Of a stretch of 64,000 nucleotides of DNA, positions 47,943 to 61,373 are shown piece by piece. The stretch is from Sphagnum compactum (lineage: Eukaryota; Bryophyta; Sphagnopsida; Sphagnales), in contig OZ234498.1 of the NCBI GenBank assembly GCA_965153455.1, forward strand, positions 14,384,001-14,448,000. The letters are read 5' to 3'. Position 1 is the stretch's first letter; every line of letters begins with the position of its first letter. A program made the translations under genes and the position numbers. The notes beneath the pieces are model-generated. The model worked only from the letters and a program-made list of their open reading frames with translations. It searched no databases and was not told the origin of the DNA.

Positions 47943-50249
47943 ATGGCACCACCTTTAGTTGTGCCCAAAAACTTCAAACACATTTTTTTCTTTGATTATG
48001 TTCTTGTGGATCCTTTTGCTATTACAAGTTTTAGCCAAAATGTTGAGTCTGTTGTTCTAATTGTTGATCCAGCCCAAGTAGAGGCAGATTTGGCAAACAA
48101 TAAGGAGAAAAAAAAAGTATGAGATGAATCATTGTTTCCAAGACTCATGGGTTGTAAAACTACCTTGGGCAAAATCTATTGTGGGTGTTGATGGGAAGGT
48201 CACACATGTTAAATGCGAAGTGTGCATTGTCATTGAAAGGCAAGATAAATTCCTTGTGCCTAAGTTGGATTCATTGTGGAAACATGTTGGTGAAAAGAAG
48301 GCCACAATTGCATCAATAGGTGTGACAATTGGGGATTTTTATTTTTTGAAAATGAATCAACATATGCTTAATGAAAAATTGTATGTGCAAAAAGGCAAGG
48401 ATACTATTTGGCAGAAGGTTGTTGAGGGGGTTTTGGTGGAAGCGAAAAAAAGAGTAATTTGCATTGATTTTCCACCTACTTTCCCAAGGTAGACCCATGA
48501 CTGAATATGAGCAAATGTAGTCCTTGTTTGCATTCCTAAAAGTGCCTAACAATCCTCTTAAGCACTGGAATGATTGTGTAGGCATGTAAATTACAAAAGC
48601 TTTGCATCATGTGGTATTGACTACCACTAAAAAGGTTATTTTGGCCTCAAGTTTCCTTTTTATTTCTGCAAATGAAATGATTACAATTGATAACTAGAGT
48701 TGGATTTTTTTCCATTGTTATGTGGTTGTAGGTTGGAAACGAATGCCCATTTTGCTCACACTTGAACATTTGGTTGAAGGTGGAACCATTGTCAACATAA
48801 AAAATGTGATTTTAGTTGTTTTCATTACATATGGTGGTCTAAATGATGAACATATTTCTGAACATCTTATGTGTTTAAGAGCTAATGGTGTCTCCACATT
48901 TCAAGGAGTCAAATTAAGAATTATTGTTTTGATGAAAACCCAACAAACACCTTTCCTCATTAGAATCCATTGTATGCCACATAAAACAAACCTGATGGTG
49001 CAAAGTTTTTTTTCCATGCCAATGGTTTCCAAATTGGAGGATCTCTTTCAATCACTTTATGGATACTTTTCTAGAACCCCAAAATGCCATCTTGAATTCA
49101 CAAAACTTGTTGAAATTGTGGAAATAGAAGGTTTAAAAGTCCTCTGAAATGTGAAAGCAAGGTGGATTAGTATGTTAGCACCTTTGGAACAAGTTGGGAA
49201 AGAATAAAAGACCTTGATTGTTAAGTGGTAGCTAATAGTGGGTTTGTGGAGGCAACCAAGACTAATTTGGTGAATCTATGTGATGTTGGTACAATCTTGT
49301 GTTTACCATGAATTTTACCTATGTTGTAATCTGTCAATGTTTTGATGAAATTTGCCTAGGCTAGGGATGTTTTTGTGTGTGATTATATTGCATACGTTAA
49401 AATCTACTAAGCTGATCTGCACAAAATGTCCATTGATCCAACAACTTCATTCTAACCCAATTTTTTTCTTGAATTCATAAATGTTATTGCAAACACATCT
49501 CATAGGATTACTTGGGATTGGGTGATTAACCTAAATGATGGGAGAACACTTGGTTTTTCACATTATTAAATAATCTCACATGGTCCACTATGTTGATTTT
49601 TTAATTGGCATCCATTCTATAGTTATTTGGGAAGGTTTTGATCAAGCTATCACATCTATGAAAGTTCAATGCACAATTGCTTGTGATTTGTTGGTCATGA
49701 TGAATGCTGATGAATGTTTTTGGTATTATCTACCCATAATACTAGCTACGATTAGATTGTGAATCCAATTTTGTGGACCATCTATCCCTAATCAAACAAC
49801 ACTATTACATATCCTAGAAATTTGGTGTTGACAACAAATGGGTTTTTGAGGCACTTCTAGGGAGGATTTTGGATTTACAAACCTCTCTTTTCAAACTAAC
49901 TAGGAAGAGTCAGGCTTTTAAGGCTATGGAAAAACCTAGAAATGAAAATCTAGTGACTAAATTGTGACATCAACTTGCCACAAACAATCTATTGGTTCAT
50001 TGTCTTTATGAGTTTATGCAACTTGCTAAACTAGCAATTCCTTAGGTCACTGGTAGTGTGGAAAATGAAAAAACCTTCTCCATTTTAACTTTTACGAAGT
50101 CCAAGCTACAAAATCAATTAGCAAGGCATTTGGATATTGCCATCCGCATGTTTGCTCAAGATTTTTTCATTAAAAAAAAATTTGTTTTCCAAGTTGTTAT
50201 TATGGATTGGAATGATGGAAACAAAGTTAGGATAGGAGTGAATGCATGA
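47943..50249 (+). pseudogene. hAT-type transposase remnant
   Basis: Pieces of one transposase lie in order on the plus strand but in different frames. From ATG at 47,943 comes a short N-terminal part. 48,124-48,492 carries a BED/TTF-like zinc-finger segment (VKCEVC ... LDSLWKHVGEKK). 48,722-49,147 carries the catalytic-region sequence (KRMPILLTLEHLVEGG, GVSTFQGVK, then IHCMPHKTNLMVQS, which has the conserved C-x-x-H). 50,040-50,200 carries the hAT C-terminal dimerisation block (TGSVENEKTFSILTFTKSKL, then RHLDIAIRMFAQDFF). Frames 1, 2 and 3 are all used and stops are frequent, so the copy is dead. hAT transposases move elements by cut-and-paste with 8-bp target duplications; terminal repeats were not located. 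Confidence 0.75.
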
Positions 50250-52333
50250 TTGCTAGGTTTTGTAATTATAACTTGCATTTTGTGAACTGCAAGTTATTAT
50301 TTGTGTTATTTTGTTGTTGAGCCAACCTTTGATTATTTTGGTGATGTATGCATTTTTCTTATATGGGCTTGAGTCTTGGAGGATATGAAGCCTAAAGAAT
50401 GTAACTTGTAAGTTGTAAGTGTGTCTTCTACCTTACACGATCATGTTTTGTTTGTATATCAAAATACTAACATTGTTAGGTTGTTATAGGTACTTTGTGC
50501 TACAATGGGCAAGGTCCTTGTGACCAGAGTTCAAATCCCCTGCAAGGTGCATAGAAAAAATATACTCTAATTAAAATTGTTACATGTTGTCAAATTTCAC
50601 AACACAATATTTTGCTAGAAGCCTAAAAATTGAACACCATGTTACATGTGTGGAATCTACTCTTGTACACATAGATGTCCAAGTAGGAGCCACTTCCAAC
50701 CTCTACAACTTCAAAATGATTTGTCTAATTTACATTTTTATTGTTGTAAAACAATTACTTACATCACATTGATTTTTTTTCCAAATAGCCATAAAGCCTT
50801 TGCCTTCTCACATCCCCTTGCCACTCATGCTACAAATTTAAAACATAAAAAGAAACACTAATGTAGCACAATGTTTTGATGGTAGGATGTGAAAAAAAAT
50901 CATAGCAAAATCAAGAACAAATTGCATCCCATCAAAGAAGTGCATTGAATATTTAAGTTTCACAACATAGAAAGCATAATGGAAGTGAGAAGTACTCTCC
51001 TTCATTGGCAAGAAAATTGATGAACTTGTGAAACACCAATTTTGTCAAGGACTTAAAAAAATCTTGTGAAATAAGTACCACTGATCATCCTCATAACCCT
51101 AACTCTAAAAAGAAAGCTCCACATTCTAAAGGTTCAAGTGATGGCCCTTGAAAAGCATTTAACATGAAGCTCCACAACAAAACTAGCAAGATTCCATTGT
51201 ATTAAATAGTTAGCTAGCAATTCAAGGAAAGGTGTTTGAGCTAAACTTGGTGATCTCCTATACACAACGAGAGCAAGGTGTTGGCAAAAAGGGTTTTAAC
51301 TGTTTTTGTGAACAAGCTTTAGGGTCAGCTTGGACATGGCTTTTTGACGAGATCAATAGCCTTCCATGGTGTCACCCTGGGGGGGGGGGGGGCAATATGG
51401 GTTAGGCCACCACCCCAAAGGACATAATCTCCCCTCTTGAAGAAAATTATAATTTGTTACATACTTGATATAGAATGAGCCTGGTAATGCACGTTCCACA
51501 TAGGAATGTGTTTGAACTTGGGTAGGGCTTAGGCACCATTCCATTTCTACCTATGAACGTGTTGAATTCGGAGCAGTGGTAGGGTCAGACACCATTCCAT
51601 GGGGTGTTAATGGCCTGTCCTACCAGGGCCTGTTCCCGAACAGTTCCCACCATTGGTTCCCATCACAACATTATTGCCCACCATTGATTCATGACAAAAG
51701 TGGAACTGGTAGAACAAAAAAAACCTAACCAAACAAAAACCCTAAAAAAGGGACCTCAATAGGACACCAAAAAGGTTACTTATGAGAAGACCTTCAAATA
51801 GTAGGCCAGCAAAGGCCATTAGGGCAGAGCTGGTATCCAGAAGCACAATACATCAATGACATAACTTATTTGGAATTTGGAGCATTCTCTTATACGTAAA
51901 GCTCTCCCTGGATTTTTCCTTTGTATTTTCAGCTCCCTTACCTGCCTGAAGAAACCTGTTTTCAGCAAGCGGGATCTTCTGGTGTGGAAGGTACCAGCCA
52001 GGCTGCCACTATTTCTAGAAAAGTGAAAAAATCTCAGCTCTGCTTTACTTAGGAAAAGGACCTACACACAGGCCCTTCTCCTTTACTTTAAGCACTGGAT
52101 TTTTTTGCTTTTTTTTTTTTTCCTTTTGTTATTTGACAACCACTCTAGGCTAATGCAGAATATTTCAATAACTCTCTTTAACAAGTTCCAAGATTTCTTC
52201 CACTCTAAAGACCATTCATTCTCTTGACTTTTTTTTGGAACCCTTTCCAGCATTTCTTCTTTGTACCTATTTTAAAGATTTTTTAATCGTTTAACATCAT
52301 CATCACATGTAGTGCAATCTGTTAGAAAAAAGA
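50250..52333. other. intergenic, no gene seen
   Basis: No supported gene. A G run of about 12 lies at 51,379. GACCAGAGTTCAAATCCCC near 50,522-50,540 resembles a pol III B box, but no tRNA fold is apparent. The section 51,560-52,080 has more balanced composition. Confidence 0.55.
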
Positions 52334-52516
52334 GAGTAGAGCTTTTTTTTCTTTTTTTAAGCTACAGGAAAATGAGAGTGAGCAATTTACAATGGTTGGG
52401 AGGGGATCAAGTTGAATTCATCTATGCTATAAAAAAAATTGAAAAGTGATACCATCCCAACCATACCATTGTAAATTGTTTATTCTCATTTTCCTGTAGG
52501 CTTTCAAAGCTCTACC
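52334..52516. repeat. long hairpin / MITE-like foldback, ~67-bp arms
   Basis: The left arm 52,334-52,405 (GTAGAGCTTT ... TACAGGAAAATGAGAGTGAG CAATTTACAATGG) is complementary to the right arm 52,450-52,516 (CCATTGTAAATTG ... CTCATTTTCCTGTAG ... AAAGCTCTAC) with few mismatches and a ~45-nt loop. It could be a MITE or a precursor-like transcript. Confidence 0.6.
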
Positions 52517-53584
52517 CCGCTTGTGCCCCATGCACCTCAAAGCATGGAAAGGCCAAGAGGGCTAACACCTTTCTCCTATTCATAAAGACCTCTTAAGTTT
52601 TTTTTCTTTTTAGTGCAATTGGAGGGCATGTTTCTTGTTGTAAACTTTTTTTGTCTGTGATATGAGCGGCCATTTTGAATTATCAAATGCCAATAAAATG
52701 TTTCCCAAAAAAATTAATGTAAATGTTCATAGGGCTCGCTTATGGGGGGGGGTGGGGGGGGGGGGGGGTGTTTCATTTTCCCAGATGCCCGCCTTCTTTT
52801 TTTCCCATGATACCCACCTGGTATCACAGGGAAAAAAATGGTCATGTAAGTTAGATGAGGATTTACAAATGTTAGTGGTATCTAGGTTGACATGGTCCAA
52901 AAAAATGGGACGGATGACGGACGGATGGATGACGGGACGGATTCAGGGGAAGCTTCATTTTTCATCCCGACGTCTTTTACTATGTATAACTAGTTATTAT
53001 AACCACGGTCCTCGAAAAAATCAAAGAACTCATTCTGATTTACATAACCAAAGTTCTTAAAACAATTTGAAGATTTTCAAATTGACCACCTCTACAGCTG
53101 CCTGCCGGTTCTTTACTGGTCCCTTCATGACTAGGTACCACTTGTTCTTTGAAGTAACTGGAACCAGTGATTCTTTGATTGTGGTTTTTACCCCTAAAAA
53201 ACTGTCTTCACCTTGTCTTTGGGCCTCCTTCTACCCCCTAACCCCTCTTTTAGTAGTATGTGTAAAGTAATAGAATTTTATTAAATCTCAGTATGAAATG
53301 CTGAAACTCGGTACGAAATGCTGAATCTAAGCATATAATGCACAAGGTTCGAGAGGAATTATAGTAGCTGTACAGGTAGGAGCAGTGAAAAGGAGATAGA
53401 CAGGGTGAAACTCAGGAGACCATCAAAATTGATGGTTTTCTGAGTTTTACCCCCCCCTTGAAACTCAAATGGTCTATGACGATTCTGAAATATTTTTAAA
53501 TCCAGAACCGGCAGTTCTTGACAATGTAACTACCCGCCCAACACTGGTATAAAGGATGAACTCATTACTATAACATGCAATCAG
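52517..53584. other. intergenic, G-rich tract, no gene
   Basis: A G-rich run (GGGGGGGGTGGGGGGG-type) lies at 52,745-52,770. ORFs over it are artefacts. GAAATGCTGAA-type short repeats occur at 53,295-53,325. Confidence 0.6.
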
Positions 53585-54337
53585 AGACACAGAGAGCCAT
53601 CAAACCCGTCTGTTTATTTCAAAAGAATATTAGGAGTTTTCTACCTTCAAATCCTACCTTGAAAAAAGCCCACCAAACCCTAAACCCAGAAACACACATC
53701 CTGTAAGGTGAGACTTGAGAGAAGAACAAAGAAATGGCTTAAGAATTGGCTCCAGAATGAAGTGAACTGCACCAAAGAGGTCAGATCTGAAGATCTTAAA
53801 CTTTTCCCATCTAAACAGCAAGGCTCTTTTGTCACTGTTGTTAGACTTGGCAACTGGCTGACTTCTATTAAAGCACTTGGCCTCGGTGGTAGGAAAGTAC
53901 ATGATGAAAGCAATGGAAAGTTGGCAGAGAGAAAGCCATCCTACAAACTTTTTCACCATTTCAGACCATCTTCTGACGCAAAGCACACGATTAGAAACTA
54001 ATATCAACCAGAGACTGATTACACCATTTGGCCATTCTCACAGCAAATGGTGAACAGAAAGCTAGGTTTAAGCTCGGAGGCCAGAACCCATAGGTGGACC
54101 TCTATACATGACAACTGAAACTAGGGATTCTGTGCACATCCTGGAGCAATTCAATCTGTCAATCAAGCAACCTTCATGGGCCACATATCAATGCAAAAAA
54201 GCTACCAATACGGATTAAATCTTGCAGCATCTTGAAACACTCCCAGGCTGCTGGCTGCTAATGTAAAATATACAGAACTGGAAGAGTCCATGGGTATAAA
54301 CTGGTTTCAGAATTGTTGGCAGTGTGACCAATAAACC
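53585..54337 (-). other. probable 3' untranslated region of IBA57-like gene
   Basis: Composition stays gene-like for about 750 bp after the stop codon and a minus-strand AATAAA lies near 53,607-53,612, where AT-rich spacer resumes. ORFs on both strands here (97 and 117 codons) show no motif. Confidence 0.45.
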
Positions 54338-57215
54338 TTAAACACTTGAAGCTGCTTGCTGCTCATCTTCATGACCCCATTCACTAGGCCACCACTTGGG
54401 CCGCATCACCTTCACAGAAACACCATCATTATTTTCAATATGCAACTGTGCACTCTGTTTGAGTGCTGGCTCAAGCCGCATTAGTGCAAGACCTCTAGGA
54501 CCCAACACAGTGGTGACCTTCCCCACTTTCTTCCCTGTTGATCTGTCCACCACTTCTGCACCTGGTGTAACTGCCTGTTGTGCCTCTGCAAGCAGCAATA
54601 AAAAGGAAGGACTTACATTAAGAATTGCCCTAAAACTTCAGCATAGCCATAATCACAGGCACATAGTTGGGGTAAGAGGAATTGGAAGGATTCTTTTCAA
54701 CATATAGTTTATCTGCAATGTAAACTTTCAACTTTGTCATAAATATGGTACTACCAATGACAGATACAAGGCTAATATCACAGACCTTCTCCATTGTCTT
54801 GCAGAAAGTTAACAGGCATAAGCCGCTTCCGTATCACACCACGGTGATGTGTGCGAGCCACCAGCTCCTGCCCAACATAGCATCCTTTCTCAAAGCTGAT
54901 GGCACTTAAACCCGCCAGATTGTACTCAAGGGGTATCGCCTCACCTGTATGTTTGGCACTTTGAAAATTTGGTCGAGATATGAGTACATCTTGAAGCCAA
55001 CAGCAACAACTTACTCTATTGCAGTTAATTCCTCATGGTTAATCAATTATGGAGTATAGAGCAAGGTCAAGAGTACCTTTGGGAATTTCAATGGAGCCTT
55101 CAGGAATTCCTTGCTCTAGCCTCCACAGTAAATAGTACTCATCGTCCACCTCCTCACCTGCTTCCACTAGAGGTGCTGAATCCCGGCACAGGACACAAAT
55201 ACCATAGTCAAAAATGGGTTCGACATCTGGCAATAATATGCTGATTAGGAACTAATGTTACCGACCATTTTGGCAGCTTACTTTTACCAGAGACTGTGGC
55301 AAGTTTAGGCAACATAATCTAGACACAAGCTACAGATCAAGGAAAAGGACAAGAACGCCCACGTAGAGTATTCGAAGGAAAGAGCCCTCTCATGCCAAGA
55401 GTGCCAAGCCTGGGGTCTTTAAACCAGCGCCATCCACCTGCGTTGGCCTCAGCAGAGCTTTGCGCAGTTTCTTCTGTTCTACCTCCCCACCCAATAGGAC
55501 CTGACTCTACTTTACTTGGCTCCTCAGGATTCTCAGCCAGATTTCCCCCAAAGTGCTGCCATGTGGCAAGATCCTGTGATATGTCTTGCACATCAACTTT
55601 TGCCCGCAACCTGTGCCTGTTAAAACATTTTCAAAACATTAATACAAATAGCTCACAAGCCCTTGAAACAAGCACTAAGGAATGAAAAAACAGATGCGTT
55701 CAGTTGCTCAAAAGAACATCGTGCCAGTGCAGCACCATGTACAGGGATAGCTTCATTGGGCAGAAACACAGGTTCTCTGATAAAACTGGAAAAAAATGGC
55801 TAACAAGAAGATTTCCTAAAATAATTTCTCAGGACATTGGTCCCATAAAACCATCATGAACTCCTTGCCCTAAAAGGTTACAAATTCCAAATGTGAAAGT
55901 CAATCCCCAAATTCAACACAATTAGTCACACCAGTATCACCCTGCCTGCCACCAACTGTATTCAAACCTGTCCAATGATGGAGAAATTGCTTTGTGGTGC
56001 AGACAAACATAAAGAATCTATTCATAGTAGTAAGATCCTGATTGACAACAGGAGGATGATATCACAAAGCAGAAGCACAAACATCTAATGTATGCGTGTG
56101 TGAGAACAGAACCAAATACAAGCATTCATGTACTACACATCATAAGAGCATACCAAAGGGTGATCAAGATGTGACTACACATGGAAGCAAAATAAAGGAA
56201 CACATGTAGAAGACCCGAGAACCACTTAGAATCTCCCATGGAAGCAAGCATTATCAGACTGTACTATAATGGTTTCCACACAAGAAGAAGTGCTGCAGGG
56301 AGTAGTACAAAAGCTGGAGCTCATGAAGCCACAAAAATCTCCATGAGGTTGATGACTGACTGCTGCTGCTGCAGGCATGCATGGGAGCTCTCATAAAAGC
56401 AAGGAAATTTATTTCAGCCTTATTGTCCCTCAACCTCCTCAAACTGCAACTGCATTTTTGGTCTTGAACCCTAACCCTGGGCCATCTGCTTCCCATGCAC
56501 CAAACTGAGACTGACATGCACAAAAAGATGCTAATACTATTTTCTTAGGGTTCACCAAGAACTGATGGGAAAAAAGTTCAGCAACATGTTCAGCATGAAT
56601 GCTCAAGGATCACTCGGACTGAAGGTGCAAAAAACCCTAAAATAGAGGAGAGACAGAGACAGAGACGGAGGCAGAGAGAGACAGAGACAAAGAGACATAC
56701 TTTTTGAGGAAAGCAAGAAGATCATCAAGAGCAGCAGCATCAACATCAGCGAGCAGAGCTGGGGTATTGTCATTCCCGTCTCCAGGCCCTGATCCCGAGC
56801 GGTTCAGCTTTTCGATGGCAGCACTAGGCTTGTACAAGAACAAGTCGAACAAAACCCGGCCCTGGGGTGAGAGCACGGCGGAGTAAACAGGAGGGTAAAA
56901 GGCAACGGAGGTGTTGGGAGACGGCGTAGCGGACTCCTGTTGCGTTTTGCTTTCGAACCTAGTCACGTCGTTGGTAAGCAATCCTTGCAAGTAGTGCACC
57001 ACGTCCGGGCCATCAAACCTAATCACTCCCCTGCTCTTCAGCCGCGCCACAAACGGTCCTTTGGTTGCCAAATCTGTCGGCCCGGAAGTAGACGACTCCC
57101 CTGCTGATCCGTGAACCCCTAAAGTTTGGACACGCTGTACTACTACGCTGCCAACACTCCTGGCTCGAGAGAGAATGCAAGCAGCCAGATGGGAACCAAA
57201 TCTTGCGGGCTGCAT
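54338..57215 (-). CDS. IBA57: IBA57-like (YgfZ/GcvT family) mitochondrial Fe-S assembly protein
   Basis: Spliced model (minus): 57,215-56,701, 55,616-55,363, 55,175-55,077, 54,944-54,786, 54,585-54,338; 1,275 nt, 424 residues, all GT-AG and in phase. The second donor (CTAC|GTGGGC) is weak but joins SNTL to [20 protein letters not shown] exactly as in the family. The N-terminus ([20 protein letters not shown]) is Arg-rich and lacks acidic residues, fitting a mitochondrial presequence. The folate-binding-like domain begins at ~53 with [21 protein letters not shown], then LQGLLTNDV and [14 protein letters not shown]. The family signature KGCYVGQE is at 309-316, followed by [15 protein letters not shown], and the C-terminal barrel ends with [12 protein letters not shown]57 works with ISCA proteins in maturation of mitochondrial [4Fe-4S] proteins. 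Nothing is missing. Confidence 0.93.
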
Positions 57216-57640
57216 GTTTGCCCAGGAGTTTCTCTGTGCTATTTCTCTTAAGCTTTTCTTCTGCTTGGATTTTCCCGCTCCCCCGAGAGAGAAAGAGAGA
57301 GAGAGAGAGAAGAGCCCCAAATTCAATGTTACTAAACTTTCTGCTTCTTTGGTTTCTCGCAAAGAGAGGGGCCCAAAAAAAACAAAAAAACAAAAAAATC
57401 GCTCTACACTCTCGTCTATATCTCGTTGCTCTCCAAGACACGATAGACCAACTACAGGGACTGCGACAGTTGGATTCTCGAGCTCGTCTGCGAAGAGTAG
57501 GCAAAACACAAGCGGGCGGAGAGAAGAGACACACACAGAGAAGCGCGCGAGAGAGAGAGAGGCGAGATGACAGATGGGTTGGTTTCAATCTTAGCACGTG
57601 TCACTATTGGATTCGTTACCTTTGACGACGTGGCTAGTGA
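57216..57640 (-). promoter_or_regulatory. leader and core promoter of IBA57-like gene
   Basis: Upstream of the start codon is a gene-like leader with a GA/CT tract (57,290-57,312 and 57,548-57,562) and A/C-rich strings. CT-rich leaders are common in plant housekeeping promoters. CACGTG is present at 57,595-57,600. No clear TATA box is visible. Confidence 0.45.
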
Positions 57641-59865
57641 CTGAGAGACTATATTACAGGTCACCATGCACTTTTTCCCCTTTTTTTTTCTTTTTTTTTT
57701 TCGGGTGGGCAGGGGTGGGTCATAGTATGGATGGCCAGAATGTAGTTTAGTTGTGCCTTCATGGATGGATGGATGGATGGATGGATGAGAATAATCATCA
57801 TCTATTTGGGGAGGAGGGGGGGCAGGAGACGGGTATTGTCTTGAGAGTGAGGATTGAGTACATCCATCCATTTAAGATAAGCGGGATCAACTCACCACAT
57901 TTGGATGAATGACTCTCTGTCACTTAGCCTATGGCAAAAGAGTTCAAAGTTCATGTTGGCCGGTTCTTGGGTTTTGACCTGGATATCAATCAAGTCGGTT
58001 ATTACTAACCTTACCCAATTCGTCCTTCATGAATTTTGGGTAATCATGTTTTATTGATAACCACCCGATGTTATTTGAATTCTCCAAAAACCTAATAACC
58101 TACCTAGATGACCCAATTATCATCCAAGTAGGTTATCAAAATTTCGCATTAATAAAAATGTGTATTTTTTTCCTTTAAAAAGATTTTTTTTTTTCAAATT
58201 AAAAAACCTTATAACCAACTAAGTCTAGTTTTGACAATGGGTTCTTTGAATCCCTTGAACTTCCAATTTCTCATCATTTTCATTAAAAAATTTTAAATCA
58301 TAGTTTAGTTTAAAACTAGGTTTGGTTAACCACTAAATTGTTAGTAATCGTTGATTTTGTTATAAGACATGCATAAAATATTTCAACTTATTTATTCATA
58401 TTATGTACACAATCTTGTAACAATCATCAAATGACATTTATTGAAAATTAATTTTACAAAACAAAAAAATGTCAAATGTGCATTTTTAAAATATTATTAT
58501 TCATAAATATACCTCTTTAGCCATTATTTGATCAATTTTCTTGTGCATTATTACATCTTCAAATTTTTTTTTTTTTTTTTGGTTTCATATTGTCCAAGTA
58601 ATTTGACAAATATGTAGGTTTCAAATGTTTAGGCTTTTTTTTTCCCATTTTGAAATATGAATAACCATGTCACTTAAAACATGTTTGTAAATTTTGACAT
58701 TCATAAAGTTGTTTTCATTAAACCATTTTAAATAATTAAAATTGTAAACTATCATTTGGTGGGATGAATTTTGCAATTGTATCATCAAAAATTTGTAGGA
58801 ACAAATGTTACTATTTCATTTGTTATCCTTCCAAATCATATTCATGGACCCATAATATAATACGAGCACGAACATATCCATAATGTTGTAATTCATAATG
58901 AATCACATATTCTTTTTTTTTTTCCCAAAATTCCATCGTCATTTAACATATATTGATGCATAAATATATCAACATTGCACATTCCATAAGACAATCTTTA
59001 TGTGACATATTTTCATGTAATTGTATAACAAGACATTCCATATCATTGAATTCATGCCATTATGATTGAGTCATTTCATTTGCAATTAATGTTAAAAAGA
59101 AATGAAGCATAACATATTCATGTACCATAGTTAACAAGTCTTGTAATTGTGGTCAATGTCATCGAGGAAAACCTTGAATTCACGATGGAAGTTTGTATTT
59201 GATAATTTGTTGAAATATCTGTGAATCATTCATTTGTGGATAATCTTTTTTTTGTCTTTTCATGTTTTTTTCCAAACAAATATTGGAGGTTTGTTTTAAT
59301 AAATTATATTGATTGTTGAATATCATACATGATCAATAAATATGGTTTAGAAAATGTAAATGGTGAAAATAATGAACCCATGCAAAATTTTAAATATTCA
59401 TATATTGGTATTTTACAATCATAAACACCATGTCCATGTGGAAGTAAAAATGGAAATAGATTAAGTTTTAATGTTATAATTGTTACATTTTTGTAATCCA
59501 TCACATCAAATCAAAAGTTTTTCATTAAATACTTCATTACTTCTTAATTACTTTTTCATTTTTCCCATGATAAAAAATATATTTATGGGAAATTTTGAGT
59601 TGGCAGACTTGTCAAATAATTATGACAAATTTTGTCTTTCATCATTAACATGCATATTTCCAAATCCATCATTAAAGATATTTTGTTTTGTAATGATATC
59701 ATCAATTACATCTCAAAATAAAATGCACATAGTTTTCATATATATTTTTAATTCAAATATAGTCATGCATTGTTCATACCATCAATTATTTCTTAAATTT
59801 TGTAATAAAATAGGAAGCACAATATTTGAAAGTTTTTTTCTAGATATGTCTTTATCTAAAATACC
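57641..59865. other. intergenic, AT-rich, no gene
   Basis: A (TGGA)n microsatellite lies at about 57,761-57,786. The rest is AT-rich with T runs and no supported ORF. Confidence 0.6.
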
Positions 59866-60330
59866 ATCCCAACTTAACAAAAGACTATTTAATAAACTAG
59901 TGTCTATGATTTCACCAACATTAAAACCCTAATTTAAATTATATATATGTAACACAATATTCAAAAAAACCCAACTTAACAAAGGACTATTTAATAAACT
60001 AGTGTCTATGATCTCATCAGCATTAAAACCCCAATTTAAATTATATATATGTAACACAATATCCAAAAATGGATATTCTGATAAAAGTGCTTTCATGTGC
60101 ACTTGTGATTGGAAAACAAAATATTTTCCACATGTAGGTGCATCATATTCAATGTTACATTTTAAACATAAAAACATGTATTCTCCATTTGAAATTGTAT
60201 AATTTGACAAAAGATAATTAGTAATGCCATAAGGTGTACATCCAACTTCATGAATATTTAATTTATTGTAAACATTATTCTTTTCATAAAAAAATTTGAG
60301 TATTAAGTTTGAATATTCCACATAATGCAC
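59580..60330 (-). pseudogene. decayed minus-strand ORF, unrecognised
   Basis: From 60,330 a 133-codon frame reads through cysteine-containing sequence (YMFLCLKCNIEYDAPTCGKY) and then an in-frame tandem duplication. After a stop at 59,929 the same frame continues to about 59,580 with only a few stops. Coding origin is likely in such AT-rich DNA, but the family is unknown to me. Confidence 0.3.
59866..60071. repeat. 102-bp tandem duplication
   Basis: GACTATTTAATAAACTAGTG occurs at 59,883 and 59,985, and the full units, with the same ATTTAAATTATATATATGTA block, align with few differences. The period is a multiple of three, giving a duplicated 34-residue block (IVLHIYNLNWGFNADEIIDT) on the minus strand. 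Confidence 0.85.
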
Positions 60331-61373
60331 AACTTTTCATTTTTTGAAACACATTTGTAGAACAATTAATCCATTTATCATGTAAAATGTGATGACCTGC
60401 ATTCCAACTCTGATCATAAGGTTGATAATGTTGCATTTGTTGATATCACACTTGATCATAAACATATCTTTTAAACCTCATTTCTTATTAATACAAAACA
60501 CAACAAGTATAAACATATCCCTACAAAATCAAATTCAAAATTAAAGAGAATCGTTAAAAAAATATTCCTAGCAAATTTTTTGTAGATATATTATTCATAT
60601 TTTCCTTATTCAGAATATTTTAATACGTCATCTTCTACACAATATCTATAATCAATAAATAATGATAATATAATTCTTTATACATTTCAAAAAATGGTAC
60701 AAATTGCAAATACATTTTCAATACATGATTCTTGATATGTTTACATAATCATAATCATGAACACATTAAAATTAACACATATCCTCCCTCCCAAGAAAAA
60801 AACAAATCCCCAAATCATAGATAAATGCCAAATACAATAATAGACTATAATATTAACCTATCCAAAGCTTACATATATTCTAGAGATAAACAAAAGACAC
60901 CAATTAAAAAAAGATTTTAACTTGTATTATTAAAATTGGACAAACCAACTAACACCCTATATTGATATAATAAACACTTCTAAAAATCTCAAAATGAATA
61001 ATTTTTTAGTTTTTTTAGTTTATAACTCAACTTGATTAGAAAATTACAAAAATAATGATAGAAATCATCAAAGTCAATCATTCAATCTACTATTTTTTTG
61101 TGGGCATTTACTATTCTTAATATAATTAATGAACAAGCAATGAAATTAATGCACAAATCTAAAGGGAAAAAACCTTGGATAGACACATTGAAATAATCCA
61201 TTCTCATTATGTTTTATGACCTCCATAGAAGTGGAATCCAATCCCCAAAAGTTCTAAAATTACAAGAGTTGGCATATTAACTAGTTCAAATCTAGAATCA
61301 TTAAACAAGAATGGTTAATGATTTCAAGAACTTGCAAGAAATTTTTGGTTTGTTGAACTACATGTGAACATAA
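60331..61373. other. AT-rich intergenic DNA, no gene seen
   Basis: No ORF with a motif. Very AT-rich. Confidence 0.6.

Noticed and set aside
53654-54007. 117-codon minus-strand ORF downstream of the IBA57-like gene as a separate gene
   Set aside because: There is no motif, and it sits where the 3' untranslated region is expected, with a plus-strand ORF of similar length over it.
57175-57625. Plus-strand ORFs of 131-140 codons and a 192-codon minus-strand frame at the IBA57-like start
   Set aside because: They are alternative frames of the first exon and its CT/GA-rich leader. Only one frame continues the YgfZ/GcvT protein.
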